Notes: generated by a model from the letters alone, not told the origin. 64,000 nucleotides of DNA from Homalodisca vitripennis (GCF_021130785.1 NC_060214.1:6573001-6637000); one strand, 5' to 3'; counted from the stretch's first letter, positions 12,386 through 23,564 are shown. Numbers and translations are program-made.

Positions 12386-14250
12386 TAATACATTATGTTT
12401 GGTACGCCATAAAAGTAAGTGTAACAATAAATGAATGCATGTTATTAATAGTTATAAATAGTTAAGTTTCTGCAACGCAAATGAAGTCTTTATCTAAATG
12501 ATGAACTTATCTGATTGAATCATTAATCAGTTTTTGCCTTTGGGACCCAATTTTCCTATAAAAACTATATTTGATTTGCCACAGGAGAATTTTATTTTAC
12601 GTTAGTATACATTTGTAATACTCATACGATTTTGTCTTGCTAATAATATCTGTATTTTTTGGAAATAAATCGCTTATTCATTTAATAACAGATTGAATTG
12701 ACAATATTAATAACAATATAAAATTGACAAAGTCGGTTAAATAGCAATACTCAAAATAAAATCTCTAAAGGTCTCTAGCTCTAGACAGTTGGCTGAACGA
12801 AGCAGTCGGCCGCACTACATGTGCCCTGTTGACCACAATGTGAGGGTTGCAAGGAACCGATATCAAACATTCAGGACTCCTTGATCGCTTCAAAAGCTGC
12901 CCCAGAAAACTACCTCACCACGGTCAGCCAGTGTGAGGTCCCCACATTTACATAGGTTCCGGAACACCTAACTTTGATCGCTCATTAATATTGCACCAGT
13001 CGGAACCTTGGTTCAGCAGTCACAGCTTTGAATTAGTTCAACTAAGAGGGGTTTTTTAAAGTTAGCAAGAATGTTAATTTTGTTATTTAGAAATCAGAAG
13101 AAACGTTTCGAATTAAAAATGGTTTATAACTATTTTTTTCCCTTATTGTATTGGTTTTATTACTAAGATACTGTAATATTCTACTACTATACACTTTAAA
13201 TAAATGAATGGTTAAACTTAATTTGTATTCTGATGATTATAGCTAGAAATAATAAATAACTCATTATGATACAAATGTGAACTTTAATGATGATAAATTA
13301 ATATACAGGTTTGAATTTTGAAACAAGATGGAGGATACAATAATGGTAAATTTTTAAATGTAGTTCTTAAATTTTAGGGCAGGGTAGTCGTGCTGGCTTA
13401 ATGAAATAGAAATATTACGTATTGTTTTTAATAAAAAATATTGTAACTTGAAAATAATTTTCTTAAATTTTAATTATATTAATTTTGAATTGTTAGCCAA
13501 ATCGAATGTTCCTGGGTTTTATGTTCTTCCAATGGATCACTGTTAAACTTAAAAGGAATTTTCTCACCCAATGTCTGTCTTCTGCTTCTGTGTACTTCAG
13601 TGATGATATGAATTTAATAAATTAACCTTTCATTTGAATCAAATACTACTACTTAAATATTATAAAATGTAACCAGTTTCTTTATTTAAAATATTAATCT
13701 TGCTTCACTTCTTCTATATCCCTCCCTCCTCTCAACTTTTAAACCTCTGCTCTCTTCACTCAACAATCATCCCTGCACACTGTATCACTGACTTTAGTTT
13801 ACTATATAACTTTTGAGTTTTATATGTAATAAGGTGAATTTTGATTAATTTTGATATATTTAATTTTGTATTTATTATTGTTTTTATTAAAATTTGAGAC
13901 AATTTATAATTAATTATTCCTTAATTATTATTACTAATAAAATGTCTAAATTAAATTAAGTAATCATACGAATGTGAGATGGGTGTATGAAATGAGTCAT
14001 TACAATACAATACTTATTAATGCAGAGTATTTAATTTTTCACAAGGAGTTAAAGTTTTTATTTTAATTATTCATACAGAGGGTTACATATATGTATACTA
14101 TTTTAGAATAATTGTAATATAATTTGTTTCAAATTTACTGGCTTTAAAACGTTCAACAAATTTTCATGGGACTTAAAAATAACTATAATGAATCATTATT
14201 ACTGTTACTTGGTTCATCTTTAAAGTATTTATTCGGATAACGGTATATAA
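12386..14250. other. AT-rich stretch with a GC-balanced patch
   Basis: No gene recognised. The patch at 12775-13025 is about 50% GC (for example GGCTGAACGAAGCAGTCGGC and CCACGGTCAGCCAGTGTGAG) and stands out from its flanks. It has no long frame or clear splice sites and may be an old element or a non-coding exon. Confidence 0.5.
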
Positions 14251-15200
14251 TTCGGGAGGTTGGCAAATTTGTACTTCTGTGTGTCTGTCCGCATGATCTC
14301 TCAAAAACTAATTGAGATATCGTTTTGACACTTTGCATGACTTGAAGATTTATTCATATTTAGGTAATACTGATTTCTATGATAGTTGAATGTATTTTCT
14401 TGGGAACTTACCACAGGATATCTTAAGAACGGAATGTGCTATATACTTGGAATTTAGCATATTTTGCCACCACTCAGTGGACTGGAAAAATTTTTCGTAC
14501 ACCAATCTATCTGTCTGTCTGTAATATCCGTCCATGGGAGTTGGCTGTGCATTAGCGAAGCCTAACCTTCCATGGAATATCTTAAGAACGGAATGTGCTA
14601 TAGACTAAGAATTTAGCATATTTTGCCACCACTCGCTGGACTGTAAACATTTTTCGTACACCAATCTATCTGTCTGTCTGTAATATCCGTCCATGGGAGT
14701 TGGCTGTGCATTAGCGAAGCCTAACCTTCCACGGAATATATTAAGAACGGAATGTGCTATAGACTAAGAATTTAGCATATTTTGCCACCACTCGCTGGAC
14801 TGTAAACATTTTTCGTACACCAATCTATCTGTCTGTCTGTAATATCCGTCCATGGGAGTTGGCTGAGCTTTAGCGAAGCCTAACTTTTCAACAGGATATC
14901 TCAATAACGAAAGGAGCTATAGTGTTGGAATTCAGCATATTTTGCTACAACAACAAGGATTGTCTAAGTTCTTCTTACGCCCATCTGTATATCTATCTGA
15001 ACTATCTATCCATAGGGTTTGACTGAGCATTAGTAAATAACATCTTTGAAGGAGATATCTCAAGAACAAATTGAGCTGTAAACTTACAATTTTATATTTA
15101 ACTTCAATTCTGGATAGAAAAAATCGAGTTCGGTAATGCTACAGCTCCTTCATTGGATTTGGCTAAGCGTTAGCGAGGCCTAACTCTCCGCATAACAAGA
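14251..15200. repeat. Local 159-bp repeat (about 4-5 copies) from a dispersed element
   Basis: GAACGGAATGTGCTATA recurs at about 14427, 14586 and 14745. More diverged copies start near 14906 and 15060. Each copy carries CCAATCTATCTGTCTGTCTG and ends in GGCTGTGCATTAGCGAAGCC. This tail is the reverse complement of the GGCTTCGCTAACGCTCAGCC tail found in the 46.7-kb satellite and at 60.59 kb, so both belong to one wider repeat family. Copies 2 and 3 are almost identical, indicating recent duplication. Confidence 0.9.
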
Positions 15201-15600
15201 TCCGTAGCCAATATCTTGAAACTTTTTACATGAACATTAATTTCTACATAATTTCTTAAGAGAAATTTCTCCATTTTTAAAAAAAATCAAAGTTGGTGTG
15301 GTCTTAAAGTACAAATTGGCGCTTGGTTTATAAAAAATTAGGTTAGTATGACGATCAGTGTACAGAATTCATCAGTGACATATGGTGTAAATAAGCTAGT
15401 TTTTAGATCTAGCCGTTGTGTTGCACAGTGTTGCAGAGAGACTCCTGCGTTACATACTATGTGCGCTAGTCTGTAAATAATAACGAATAGAAAAGATGTC
15501 AAATAAAAAACACGGATTTGTCACCCGTAGAATCATAACATTTATTTTTATTTGTTTCAATTCGCAACGATCGGACCATATCGTTTATACCCTGTACGGA
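15201..15600. other. AT-rich stretch, nothing recognised
   Basis: No feature supported. It leads into the GC-richer block that starts near 15600. Confidence 0.5.
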
Positions 15601-15889
15601 AAGAAGTTATGGAGGACCAAAGGTACACTGGAAGACTGGCACCGAAGTAAGAGATATGATTGGCTGGAGAAGAATCAAAGTCAGGCGTGTAGCGAGAGTG
15701 TGAGACAGGAGTTACCGCCTCGGGAGCTGCACGTCCCACTTTTATCACTCACAAACACAGACACTCACTGAGCAGACGACAGTTTACCTTATATACGACT
15801 GCTACACCACATGTGCTTCCTCCCGCTCACCGGGCGGTTACATTCTGCGGAACCTCGTCAGGAAACCCATCCTAGATCTTGTTAAACCG
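15600..15889 (+). promoter_or_regulatory. Candidate promoter and first (non-coding?) exon ending in a strong donor
   Basis: Composition rises to about 50% GC. On the plus strand the order is promoter-like: TGATTGGCTGG (CCAAT-type box) at about 15658, TTATATAC at 15789-15796, then about 75 bp ending at CCG|GTAAGTG with GT at 15890-15891, a near-consensus 5' splice site. Any transcript would start about 15815-15825 and splice out at 15889. The frame at 15496-15771 lies upstream of the TATA-like box and has no recognisable domain. No downstream exon was found, so this is a hypothesis. A transposable-element promoter is an alternative. Confidence 0.3.
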
Positions 15890-15891
15890 GT

Positions 15892-16114
15892 AAGTGTTGT
15901 CGTTTTAGTTATTTTCAAACAACAAGACGGGGAATAAAATACAAAATGCAGTTCCTTTTTTTACTGTCAGGTATTCTGGGGCGATAGAGAAATAATATAT
16001 TTTACCGAACATCATTGTAAACTAGCAACACCTCTGCTATTCCACATATTCCGTTACAATCTGATCAACCACTATTTTTATTCGTTAAGTTACATTATGG
16101 ACAAAGCAATTTAA
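15892..16114. other. Intergenic, nothing recognised
   Basis: Short AT-rich interval between the candidate donor and the first SINE. Confidence 0.5.
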
Positions 16115-16346
16115 TTTTTTTATAAAAAAAAGAAGTCGATCCCCTTTTAAACCTTATTCTGCCCGTCCTCATGGGCCACTGGCCTGTGCGAGGATCTTAT
16201 CAAACAAGATAAGGGAGAGAGTCGATACAGTACAAGGTAGATCGTACTGATAAACAGTACCAATGTTACAGATATGATTTGAACCTGCGCTATCTCTAAC
16301 TCGGACTCAAAGTCCAACGTCTTAGACCGCTCGGCCATCGGCACTC
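16115..16346 (-). mobile_element. tRNA-Leu-derived SINE, copy 1
   Basis: On the minus strand the element begins GAGTGCCGATGGCCGAGCGG, a class II tRNA D-arm with A box. It continues through an anticodon arm (TTGGA-CTTTGAG-TCCGA), a long variable arm and a B box GGTTCAAAT. A shared body (ACCTTGTACTGTATCGACTC, then CCAGTGGCCCATGAGGACGG) and an A-rich tail follow. The same head, body and tail recur at 22090-22333 and 52294-52518. The frame encoding MPMAERSKTLDFESE is a translation of this SINE, not a gene. Confidence 0.93.
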
Positions 16347-16669
16347 AGAATTAAATTAAATAACATAATAGTTTGAGAACAGAGACCTAATTTATTCTTA
16401 ACCCGGCTTTCCTTGAGATCGATAGAGGAATCTTCGTTTGGAAAGAGATCGATTGTCGACCACGCTATTTTTGGTAGAGACAGGGTATCAAATATGTTTT
16501 CATAAAATTACATTTTTTATCTTTATACATTCAAAACCAAACATTCTACACAAAAATTAAAGTGAAATCACTGTCAGAAAATGAGACAATAGACTAAAAG
16601 TCACTAGTTTCAATCAAAGATTTTGTCTCCATACGGCGGGCTGATTTAAATTTTAAACCCCGTGGTGTC
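16347..16669. other. Intergenic, nothing recognised
   Basis: AT-rich, no supported feature. Confidence 0.5.
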
Positions 16670-16830
16670 TGATGGTTAGTTTTAAGTGTATCAAACTAAA
16701 AAAATGTGAACTGCAAAAAAGTTATTGTTTTGTATTTTTAAAACTCTCCCACCTTGATCAACACCAAAATTATTCCAGTTGACGATGAATTTCTTTTTTA
16801 GGGAAAATTAGTCTAAGTATTTTTTGAATA
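16670..16830 (+). repeat. Dispersed repeat family F, copy
   Basis: Pattern shared with 19235-19345, 21205-21365, 49420-49610 and 51055-51215 (plus) and with 20950-21060, 33420-33500 and 50460-50590 (minus). A 'TTTAAGTGTATCAA(A/G)CTAAAAAA' step comes first, then a run such as CCTTTTGATACC, then 'TTC(G/A)ACCTCCACCAAAACT', then 'TTTCTTAAGGRAAATT'. Copies are diverged, so the family is old. Function is unknown; it looks like part of a non-autonomous element. Confidence 0.55.
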
Positions 16831-17760
16831 TTTGGGTTGTGTGCTTATAAAATGCAAATTAGATCTCGTTTCCTTGACTATAACTGTGAATAAAATAATA
16901 TTGTGCATTATATGTAATTTTAGTATGTAAAAGTTACTGATTGCATACAATATTTGATAAAATGTTTATTAGAAAAATATTTACTTTGTGGTTATAGTTT
17001 ATAAGAGATGACTATGTACACACGATATAGTCTTTCCAATCACGGCTAATGGAGTACTTATAATGTGAAACAAACCCCCTTTTTTGTGGGAAGATCATCA
17101 ACATTATGTTTTGAAATAAATTCAAGAATCATATTCCAAAAGTCCAACAAGAGCCGTTGAGACGAACTTCCACGAAATACCCAGTCTGTTTTCTTCTTAG
17201 GTATGTGCTTAAAGATATGCTTAAGAAAGGTTGCACTTTACGTTGATAACCCAAACGATTTGAATTTTTTGAGTTGTTTGAATTTTTGAAGTTAGGAGTA
17301 CGATGCAGTTGGGCCAAGAAATCTGCGCGCGCCGCCTGTCGGGTGGGCGAGTGATAGGGGCGTCTTTTCCAAAAACATTGGGCTTTCTATTAATGGGCAT
17401 GTTTCGATATTCTCGTGACCCAAGAGCAAGATGTGGAATATTTACTGATTTTTTAGTTGTCTCCTGGTTATATTCAGATATTCAAATCCTGTAGTTTTTT
17501 TTAATCAATCACAGAAGGAAAGCGCATAGGTGAGGTCAATGTTTTGTGGATGGCTAGTAGAGGCGAGCCGCGCGCTTAGAACTCTTGACTCATCTGTACA
17601 TTACGTACGTGTTGCGTAACAGACTTTTCTGAGGTTGCATGCACGACGTCAAGTATATAGGTTTCACTAGTGCATATTTCATTAGGTTTCAAGTGTTACT
17701 ATGTCATATGTTAATAATTAAATATTATTGTACTCACTTTTGTATTAATCCTTTCGTTTC
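16831..17760. other. Intergenic, nothing recognised
   Basis: AT-rich. A small GC-rich strip at 17300-17365 (AAATCTGCGCGCGCCGCCTG) lies within a short unremarkable frame. Confidence 0.5.
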
Positions 17761-17761
17761 C

Positions 17762-17960
17762 ACGTTGCCACCATGGTTACCAATAATACAAATGTAAAAA
17801 TATTCACTACCGTTTAGCCAAATTCCATAGAATGACATGCACCACCATCGAGAATGGTGTTGATGTATATAGAAATGAAGCTTCAAACAAATTTAAAGTT
17901 TGTAGTTAAGTTTCTTCTTGAGATATGTGCAAACAGCCAGACAGACATACGTACATGGGA
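17762..17960 (+). repeat. Dispersed repeat family C, copy
   Basis: Shares an ordered set of blocks with 46530-46700 and 60365-60620: 'CGTTGCCACCATGGTT', then AATGACATGCA(C/T)CA(C/T)CATCGA, then TATATAGAAATGAAGCTT, then an AACAGCCAGACAGACATACG-like block. At 46.7 kb this element runs straight into the ~74-bp satellite. No coding potential is seen. Confidence 0.7.
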
Positions 17961-18872
17961 TAATTCCATCCCCTCGAATGGTTGTCAGTATTATCAGAGC
18001 AAAATAAACAGATTTTGGAAAACATAAAATTATTCGTCCTATTAACCGGATACTTTGCCAAAAGAGTATTCTGATTTACCGTTCGTGTGTGACAGTTATA
18101 CTGACCTTTCAAAGCGTGTATACTAAACTTTACTGCGCAGGAGTACTTTATTTTGTTTAAATTGTCCACTACTGCGCTGACATTCTCGTATAAAACCTTC
18201 CGCACATTTTATACTCGTATACTAAAGTATTTTGTTTTTAATGACTCACAATATACTTAAGTGTACTAAAAGACGCAATATACATTTCATTCACCGAGTT
18301 TTGAGAGTGACCGATCAATTCACATGCTGTCATCAGTGTTGCCAACTCAACTTCTTCAGCCTTTAGGGCGCTAGTAAACCTTTCTTTACTAATATTGGAT
18401 ATTGGTGGACCGATTGTAATAAACCCTTGAATAAACCTCTTTCAACATGCAAGGGGGCATTTCTATTGGAAAGAGAAGGCAAAAGTGACTAGGTTAAACT
18501 CGGTGCAGGATATTCTGGAAATTTACACAACCCTTATGGACTCTTCAAGGTTTCTCTCCCCAATGGTCACAACGTCAGAGGCACAGCGCGCTATGGGTGA
18601 GGCCTTCACTCTCAACACTCAGTGAATGCATTATAAGTTGTACGACGCGTAGATTTAACTGTAGAAACAGTTATCCAGCTTGTCTCCCAGTCCCGAGATG
18701 GCTGATGTAGAGTGTGTCTATAATATGAGAACGAAGCCATCTCAGGTATCTATTGTCTGTCTCTATATACTTAACAACACCACGGGTCTTGGTTTTTACA
18801 GACCAATCGCATTTTTATTAAGGGCACCAAACGTTTCTAAGGTAGGTACCCATTTACCAATTTGAACTTACC
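17961..18872. other. Intergenic, nothing recognised
   Basis: Mixed composition. The frames at 17906-18205 (minus) and 18680-18865 (plus) have no recognisable motif. Confidence 0.45.
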
Positions 18873-18936
18873 TACCCAAAAATTGAACCCGGGACCTTTC
18901 GGATAGAGCTGCAGCTTTACCCACTTACTTATGGTG
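18873..18936 (-). mobile_element. tRNA-like SINE head fragment
   Basis: On the minus strand 'AGTAAGTGGGTAAAGC' resembles an A-box/D-arm and 'GGTCCCGGGTTCAATTTTTG' a T-arm with B box. The fold is incomplete, and no functional tRNA can be drawn. Confidence 0.4.
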
Positions 18937-19234
18937 ACGGTATTGTTTATAACAACCTTGTATGCATAGTATGGGAGGCGATTTACACTGAATACGCACA
19001 AACCAAGATTTCTCTTGAAAATGATTCAGGCATTTTTTTTAGAAAGAAATTGATAACCAATTACGCTAATTTTGATGGAGGCCGAAAATAACGTGTAAGT
19101 TTTCTCATATTATTTTTTACTACACTTAAAAGTTACCGTCAGACAATGGTGGTAGTGGTCACCACTAGATAATTAGTATAGAGACTAAAAGTCTCTTTAC
19201 GTTTCTACATATGGTTACCTGACGCTCATTGAAC

Positions 19235-19345
19235 ATGTGTTTACGTCTCTGATGGTTGTTTTATGTGTGTTAAGCTAAAAAACATGATCTTCTATCATTT
19301 AAAATTTTTAACCCTTTCGCTACCTTCGCTTTACGACCACGAAAC
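19235..19345 (+). repeat. Dispersed repeat family F, copy
   Basis: 'GTGTGTTAAGCTAAAAAACA' followed by 'TTAACCCTTTCGCTACCTTC' matches the family order seen at 16670 and 51055. Diverged. Confidence 0.45.
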
Positions 19346-19399
19346 CACAGTGACTGACGATTAATTACGTTCGGTGTTTGGTTAACACTGGAAATTGGC

Positions 19400-19960
19400 C
19401 CTTGGATTTTGGACTATGACGTTGTGACCCAATATGTGCTCAGAAGCACAATCCCGAGAAAGCACCGTAAATATCACAATGTTCAAGCCACAATAGATTG
19501 TGTCCAGACTACAAGTAAAGCACCTTCAAGGGGATCTCCTTACCGCGCCGGGAGGAGAGACTTCAAAGGCGAGACACCCAGAGCTGTCCGGAGTAATCTA
19601 CACCGGGAAAACAACTAGGTGAAATTAGCAGGAGAGAAGGTGGCGGCCGGCGGGAGGCGCGAGTGGTTTTAATCAGTGTCACTCGACGGAGTGTCTGGAA
19701 TCAATCCGGGCTATTTGCAGGAGTCACCTGTCCTCGGCAGACAGACAGACAGACCCAGCTGTCCTGTCGGAGGGAGTTACGTCGCGGGTGATGTGTGGAG
19801 GTGAAGCTGCCAGGATCCTCGTCACCTCTCGGTGACGTCCGTCGCCCTCGCTTATGTACTTAGTATGTCTGGCAGAGCGACCCGTGTGACTTGCTGTGAC
19901 TGCTGTCCGAGCGAGGCAAACTGCGTGAAAACACGTCTGGGACACTGGACACAAAGTACG
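19400..19960. promoter_or_regulatory. CpG-rich island, possible promoter or 5' UTR
   Basis: The most GC- and CpG-rich block of the window outside repeats. It includes GGCGGCCGGCGGGAGGCGCG (19642-19661), AATCAGTGTCACTCG (TCAGT initiator-like, about 19672) and TCGGTGACGTCCGTCGCC (CRE-like TGACGTCC, about 19830). A GACAGACAGACAGAC microsatellite lies at about 19738. Frames on both strands (19409-19618 plus, 19724-19954 minus) look like GC-driven open frames without domains. Island-like composition in an AT-rich arthropod background often marks promoters or 5' exons, but no splice pair or TATA box supports a definite call. Confidence 0.35.
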
Positions 19961-20949
19961 ATATAATGTCTTTTATTTAAATCTGTTGACCTGTTTCTGG
20001 AGTGAAGTAACTCAGCTGTTTATCAAAATTACGTAGTCAGTATTAGTTTATTGGGCTTAAGGGTACAAATTTTCGCATCATTAAATTGCCTTTAGCATTC
20101 ATAATTACTCATTAAAATAAATAAGTTTTGCTAAGATATCAATTATTTCTTGTATTAACTAAGAATTAATAATATCATCGATTTTTAGTGTGAGAATAAC
20201 AGGATTACAGTCATTTATCGCCGTTACGTGTCAAACAACAACAGAGAGAGACAACGTTTCGAAAATTGAATCTACTGTCTTCTTCAGGTGTAGAACCATG
20301 AAACATAAATTTAAGCATACAAACGAATAAACAAATCAAACACATAGTGATAGACACACAGTAGACAGAAAATATGTTGCAACCCCTTATCCCCACAAAA
20401 TACCTCGTTAGTAAATCACCTACAAATAATAGCACAATTAGTCTATAGGCACGTGGAATGTACTACGTCATCATTACGGTCGGGCTTTAAGGCCCAGCGG
20501 CATACTTGGTAGTCGGAAACAATGTGATTTGGTAATGAAAGAGGGATAAATAAACTATTTCAGTTTTTTTCACTCCAATGCCCCCTCTTAGATCGGTAGG
20601 TCATTGTATGCGGTCGAATCGTTCTTCGTAAGGGTTCAATTATTGTTTAATTAATTTAGGTTTTAGGGTTAATTATGTTTTTATTATTTACAGCAAGGAG
20701 TTCTTGCCCTTATCAGAAGTATGACGTTGCGGTTGGTCAGCTAATTTATGGATGAATTCCAAAATATTTTTCGTTTAAAATAATACAATTCATGGCAAAT
20801 TATTGCTTCATTTGGTGTTTTTCAGACGGTATGCAGGGCTGTTTTAAAATGTAACTGGTATTTTATCGTATTTTCTTTGTTTCCTTTAATTCTCAGTCAA
20901 AGAGCACAGAGTCAATTTGCGTTGTAAAGGCATACAACCTGGTTTTTTC
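19961..20949. other. Intergenic with one dispersed CTGAAGAAG/CGAAACG module
   Basis: The minus strand at 20253-20288 holds CTGAAGAAGAC...TTCGAAACGTTG, a member of the dispersed module described at 21450. Nothing else is recognised. Confidence 0.5.
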
Positions 20950-21370
20950 TTGAGCTTTTTCCTAAGAAATTCATTGGTCGTTAGCCGTGTTAATTTTGGT
21001 GAAGGTCGAAATTGAAGGGTACAAAAGGGTTAAAAATATGAAACGATGATATTTTTATCAGGTAATACTTTTCTTGCCCTTATAAAACTAAATCTGGCTG
21101 TCTTGCACATAGATAATAGTTGTATCCCCGTCTGCCAACTAGATAACGTGACTTTAAGTTGGCGCTTTCGGGTCGGTATTTAGTTGGTTGACGCTGACTT
21201 TATATTTATTTTTGTGCCTGATTGGTTGGTTATAAGTATATCAATGTAAAAAAATTAATGCCATATCCTCAACCCTTTTGATGCTCTACCACTTCAACTT
21301 CCACCAAAACTGCTGACAGTTTTCTTTCTTAAGGGAAATTTCTCTACCGATTTCCAGAAATATCTGGTTG
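20950..21370. repeat. Family F copies in inverted orientation (foldback-like pair)
   Basis: The minus-oriented arm at 20950-21060 (TTTTGGTGAAGGTCGAAATT then AAAAGGGTTAAAAATATG) and the plus-oriented arm at 21205-21365 (CAACCCTTTTGATGC then ACTTCCACCAAAACTGCTG) are reverse-complement relatives separated by about 150 bp. A second such pair lies at 50460-51215. Divergence is high. Confidence 0.5.
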
Positions 21371-21429
21371 TGTGCCTATAGAAAGAAAATTAGCTCTCTG
21401 TGCCTGAATTACATAATATTAGTAATTAT

Positions 21430-21549
21430 GTATTAGGTTAGTTCTTTACCTGAAGAAGAGATCAGATTGCAGATCTCGAAACGTAGCGTTACTGATTTCT
21501 TGTTTCACTGAACGATGGCAAATGTCCGGAAAAATCCTGTTTCCTTCAT
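21430..21549 (+). repeat. Dispersed module with hammerhead-like core, copy A
   Basis: CTGAAGA at 21450, then a perfect 6-bp stem GAGATC...GATCTC, then GAAACGTAGCGTT. The block continues to a conserved 3' end, 'ATGGCAAATGTCCGG' and CCTGTTTCCTTCA. Near-full copies lie at 22376-22474 and 58131-58229. Partial ones are at 20253 (-), 28240, 39971, 40516, 45898 (-), 50203, 57786 (-) and 61003. The shared 3' end suggests the tail of a mobile element. The core resembles the hammerhead ribozymes reported in Penelope-like elements, but the stem I expected for a hammerhead is not visible. Confidence 0.8.
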
Positions 21550-22089
21550 AATATTAGTAATCTTTTTATCTCGCATATAAGATATTCCCTATCTTCAGAG
21601 TATCATAAATTATAAACACAGTTTATCGAATCCTTGCATACTATTTTATGTTTAGGTACAGAAGATGGTTCTAAAGATTTTTTATACTCGTGTATATAGT
21701 TTCTCGTTTCTAATCCGAAGAACTACGTAAAGACATGGTTTGTACGCAACTACATACTAGTAAGAGTAGGTAAAGCCTTTCAGACAAGGAACACTGGTCT
21801 TATTTATGAAGCCCTTTGTGATTCAAGGTCAACGGATTGTTTATTTTGGTACTTCCGCTTTAGAAGAAAATAACAGCTAGATTAACTAACTGCGATAGTT
21901 CATAGTTAACAAACACGATTACATAACTAAATTCTGTAGTTCTCTTTTAATAATTAGTGTTGTGTTTTTATGAAATGCATGTTTTAGAGTTAGTGAAGTT
22001 GACACACAACATGGTGGTTGTGATTCCTGAATTAGGCGTGTCACAACGCTTTGGTAAGATTTGTTTATTTTAACCTAGTTTGTAATTTT
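21550..22089. other. Intergenic, nothing recognised
   Basis: AT-rich, no supported feature. Confidence 0.5.
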
Positions 22090-22333
22090 GTTTTTTTCTT
22101 TTTTTTTTAATAAAAGGAGAAGCCGATCCCCTTTTAAGCCTTATTTTGCCCGTCCTCATGGGCCACTGGCCTGTGCGAGGATCTTATCAAACAGAATAAG
22201 GGGGAGAGTCGATACAGTACAAGGTCGATGGTACTGATAAAAAGTGCAAGGGTCACAGACAGGATTCGAACCTGCGCTATCTCTAACTGAGATTCTAAGC
22301 CCAACGTCTTAGACCGCTCGGCCATCGGCACTC
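22090..22333 (-). mobile_element. tRNA-Leu-derived SINE, copy 2
   Basis: Same head and body as copy 1. The anticodon loop reads CTTAGAA, giving anticodon TAG (Leu), so this copy preserves the tRNA-Leu ancestry best. The B box is GGTTCGAAT. A T-rich run on the plus strand near 22090-22110 is the A-rich tail. It is followed on the plus strand by the module copy at 22376. Confidence 0.94.
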
Positions 22334-22375
22334 CCAATTAATTAGGTAATTAATTTAATTAGGTTAGTCATTTAC

Positions 22376-22474
22376 CTGAAGAAGAGGTCAGATTGCAAAT
22401 CTCGAAACGTAGTGTTACTGATTTTTTGTTTCACTGAGCGATGGCAAATGTCCGAAAAATCCTGTTTCCTTCAC
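22376..22474 (+). repeat. Dispersed module with hammerhead-like core, copy B
   Basis: CTGAAGAAGAGGTC...AATCTCGAAACGTAGTGTT, ending in AATCCTGTTTCCTTCAC. Compared with copy A, the stem keeps a G-T wobble but loses the closing pair. It is immediately preceded by AATTAATTAGGTAATTAATT next to SINE copy 2. Confidence 0.8.
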
Positions 22475-22919
22475 ATAACTAAGGCTGTAATGCCAAGATG
22501 CAAAACATTTTTTAAACATTTACTAATTCTTTCAATATACCACTACCACATAATTAACAAACAAGCGTGTGCAAATTACAATACACAACATACGTTTGAA
22601 TGTTTTGGCAAAGGTATGGTTTAAAACTTTGAAGGACGTTCCACAAAATACCGCACTTGACTATTTCAAATTGTAATGAGTCCCTCATGTTGAAAGTAAG
22701 AATGCATTGTAATCGTTGCTAAAAATTAAAAACCAATTTGACCAGCCTAAATGGTACGAGATTTGACATTGACTAGACATTTGTGTAGAGAACGTAGTCC
22801 ATAATGTCTCTCTTATACCCGACATAATCAATTTTAAATATTCCACAGAAACAAAATCTTGGTAAACAACAAAGTAAACATTAGGTTTCCCGATTTTGGA
22901 TTAAAGATTCCAACTTCCA
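22475..22919. other. Intergenic, nothing recognised
   Basis: AT-rich, no supported feature. Confidence 0.5.
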
Positions 22920-23390
22920 ACAGGACAGTTATCCAGGTCTCGTCGTGTAAACGTACAGCGCGAGGTAAAGATACCCCGTTGTATGTATCCTGCCGACGTG
23001 TGAGTGACGTGGCCAATTATTTGAGTCACTCCTTGCAAGGTGTCGTCATAGAAACGGTCGGTTGATGGACAAGACTGACCATTCCGTCGCCTAGCAACGC
23101 CCCCCCGCACCCCCTGCAGTTGTCTTTATTATCTCTCGTCACCCAGACGTGCGTCAATTCACCCGGTCCGACCCGGACACTTATATTATTGGACCCTCGT
23201 TATTGGCTCTCCCATTCGTAACAGATGTCCGTTATTTCACCTCACAGACGTGCGCTAAATGCCCGATTATTTCATTCCATTTGTCAACGAGCCCGGGAAG
23301 AATACTGATTGCTTCGTTACCGTCTCCTCGTTGTCGTTAGACGGAGAAGATACCGAGAAGGTCGAGTCGGACGTTTCTGTTGTGGTGATA
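22920..23390. promoter_or_regulatory. GC-richer block with X-box-, CRE- and CCAAT-like motifs
   Basis: Near 50% GC between AT-rich flanks. GAGTGACGTGGCCAATTATT (about 23001-23020) holds a CRE-like TGACGTG directly joined to a CCAAT box. About 70 bp on, GTCGCCTAGCAACG (23086-23099) resembles an RFX X-box (GTTGCC-N-N-GCAAC). Further on are TTATTGGAC and TTATTGGCTC. This order resembles a promoter of an RFX-controlled gene, but no TATA box, clear exon or long frame follows. Motif matches of this length can occur by chance. Confidence 0.3.
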
Positions 23391-23503
23391 TGAATAGTGG
23401 TGATTGATGACCTTGAAATGGTACCTGAAAGTGTCAAAAAAGTTTGAATTTTTTTTAAGACAAAGAGGATTTACTCATTTTGTACGGACCGATAAAATCA
23501 TTA
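23391..23503. other. Intergenic, nothing recognised
   Basis: Short AT-rich spacer before the Helitron 5' end. Confidence 0.5.

Positions 23504-23507
<4 letters not shown>

Positions 23508-23560
<53 letters not shown>
23508..23560. repeat. (TA)n microsatellite at the transposon junction
   Basis: About 26 TA units directly abutting the CAGGGTG end of the mariner-type element. Probably expanded from the Helitron 5' TATATATA and/or the TA target site. Confidence 0.97.

Positions 23561-23561
<1 letters not shown>

Positions 23562-23564
<3 letters not shown>

Noticed and set aside
9231..12434. Many frames of 60-137 codons in the 111-bp array
   Set aside because: All are the same unit translated (KISVFSLFLKFTKGKLSSIN and the reverse-strand version). 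Frame changes follow homopolymer indels.
21450..21490. Firm call of an active hammerhead ribozyme
   Set aside because: The core and stem II are present, but an extra unpaired A precedes stem II and no pairing stem I was found on either side. Kept only as a hypothesis.
16147..22337. MAERSKTLDFESE / MAERSKTLGLESQ frames as a small gene family
   Set aside because: These are translations of the tRNA-Leu SINE at 16115 and 22090, including the A box.
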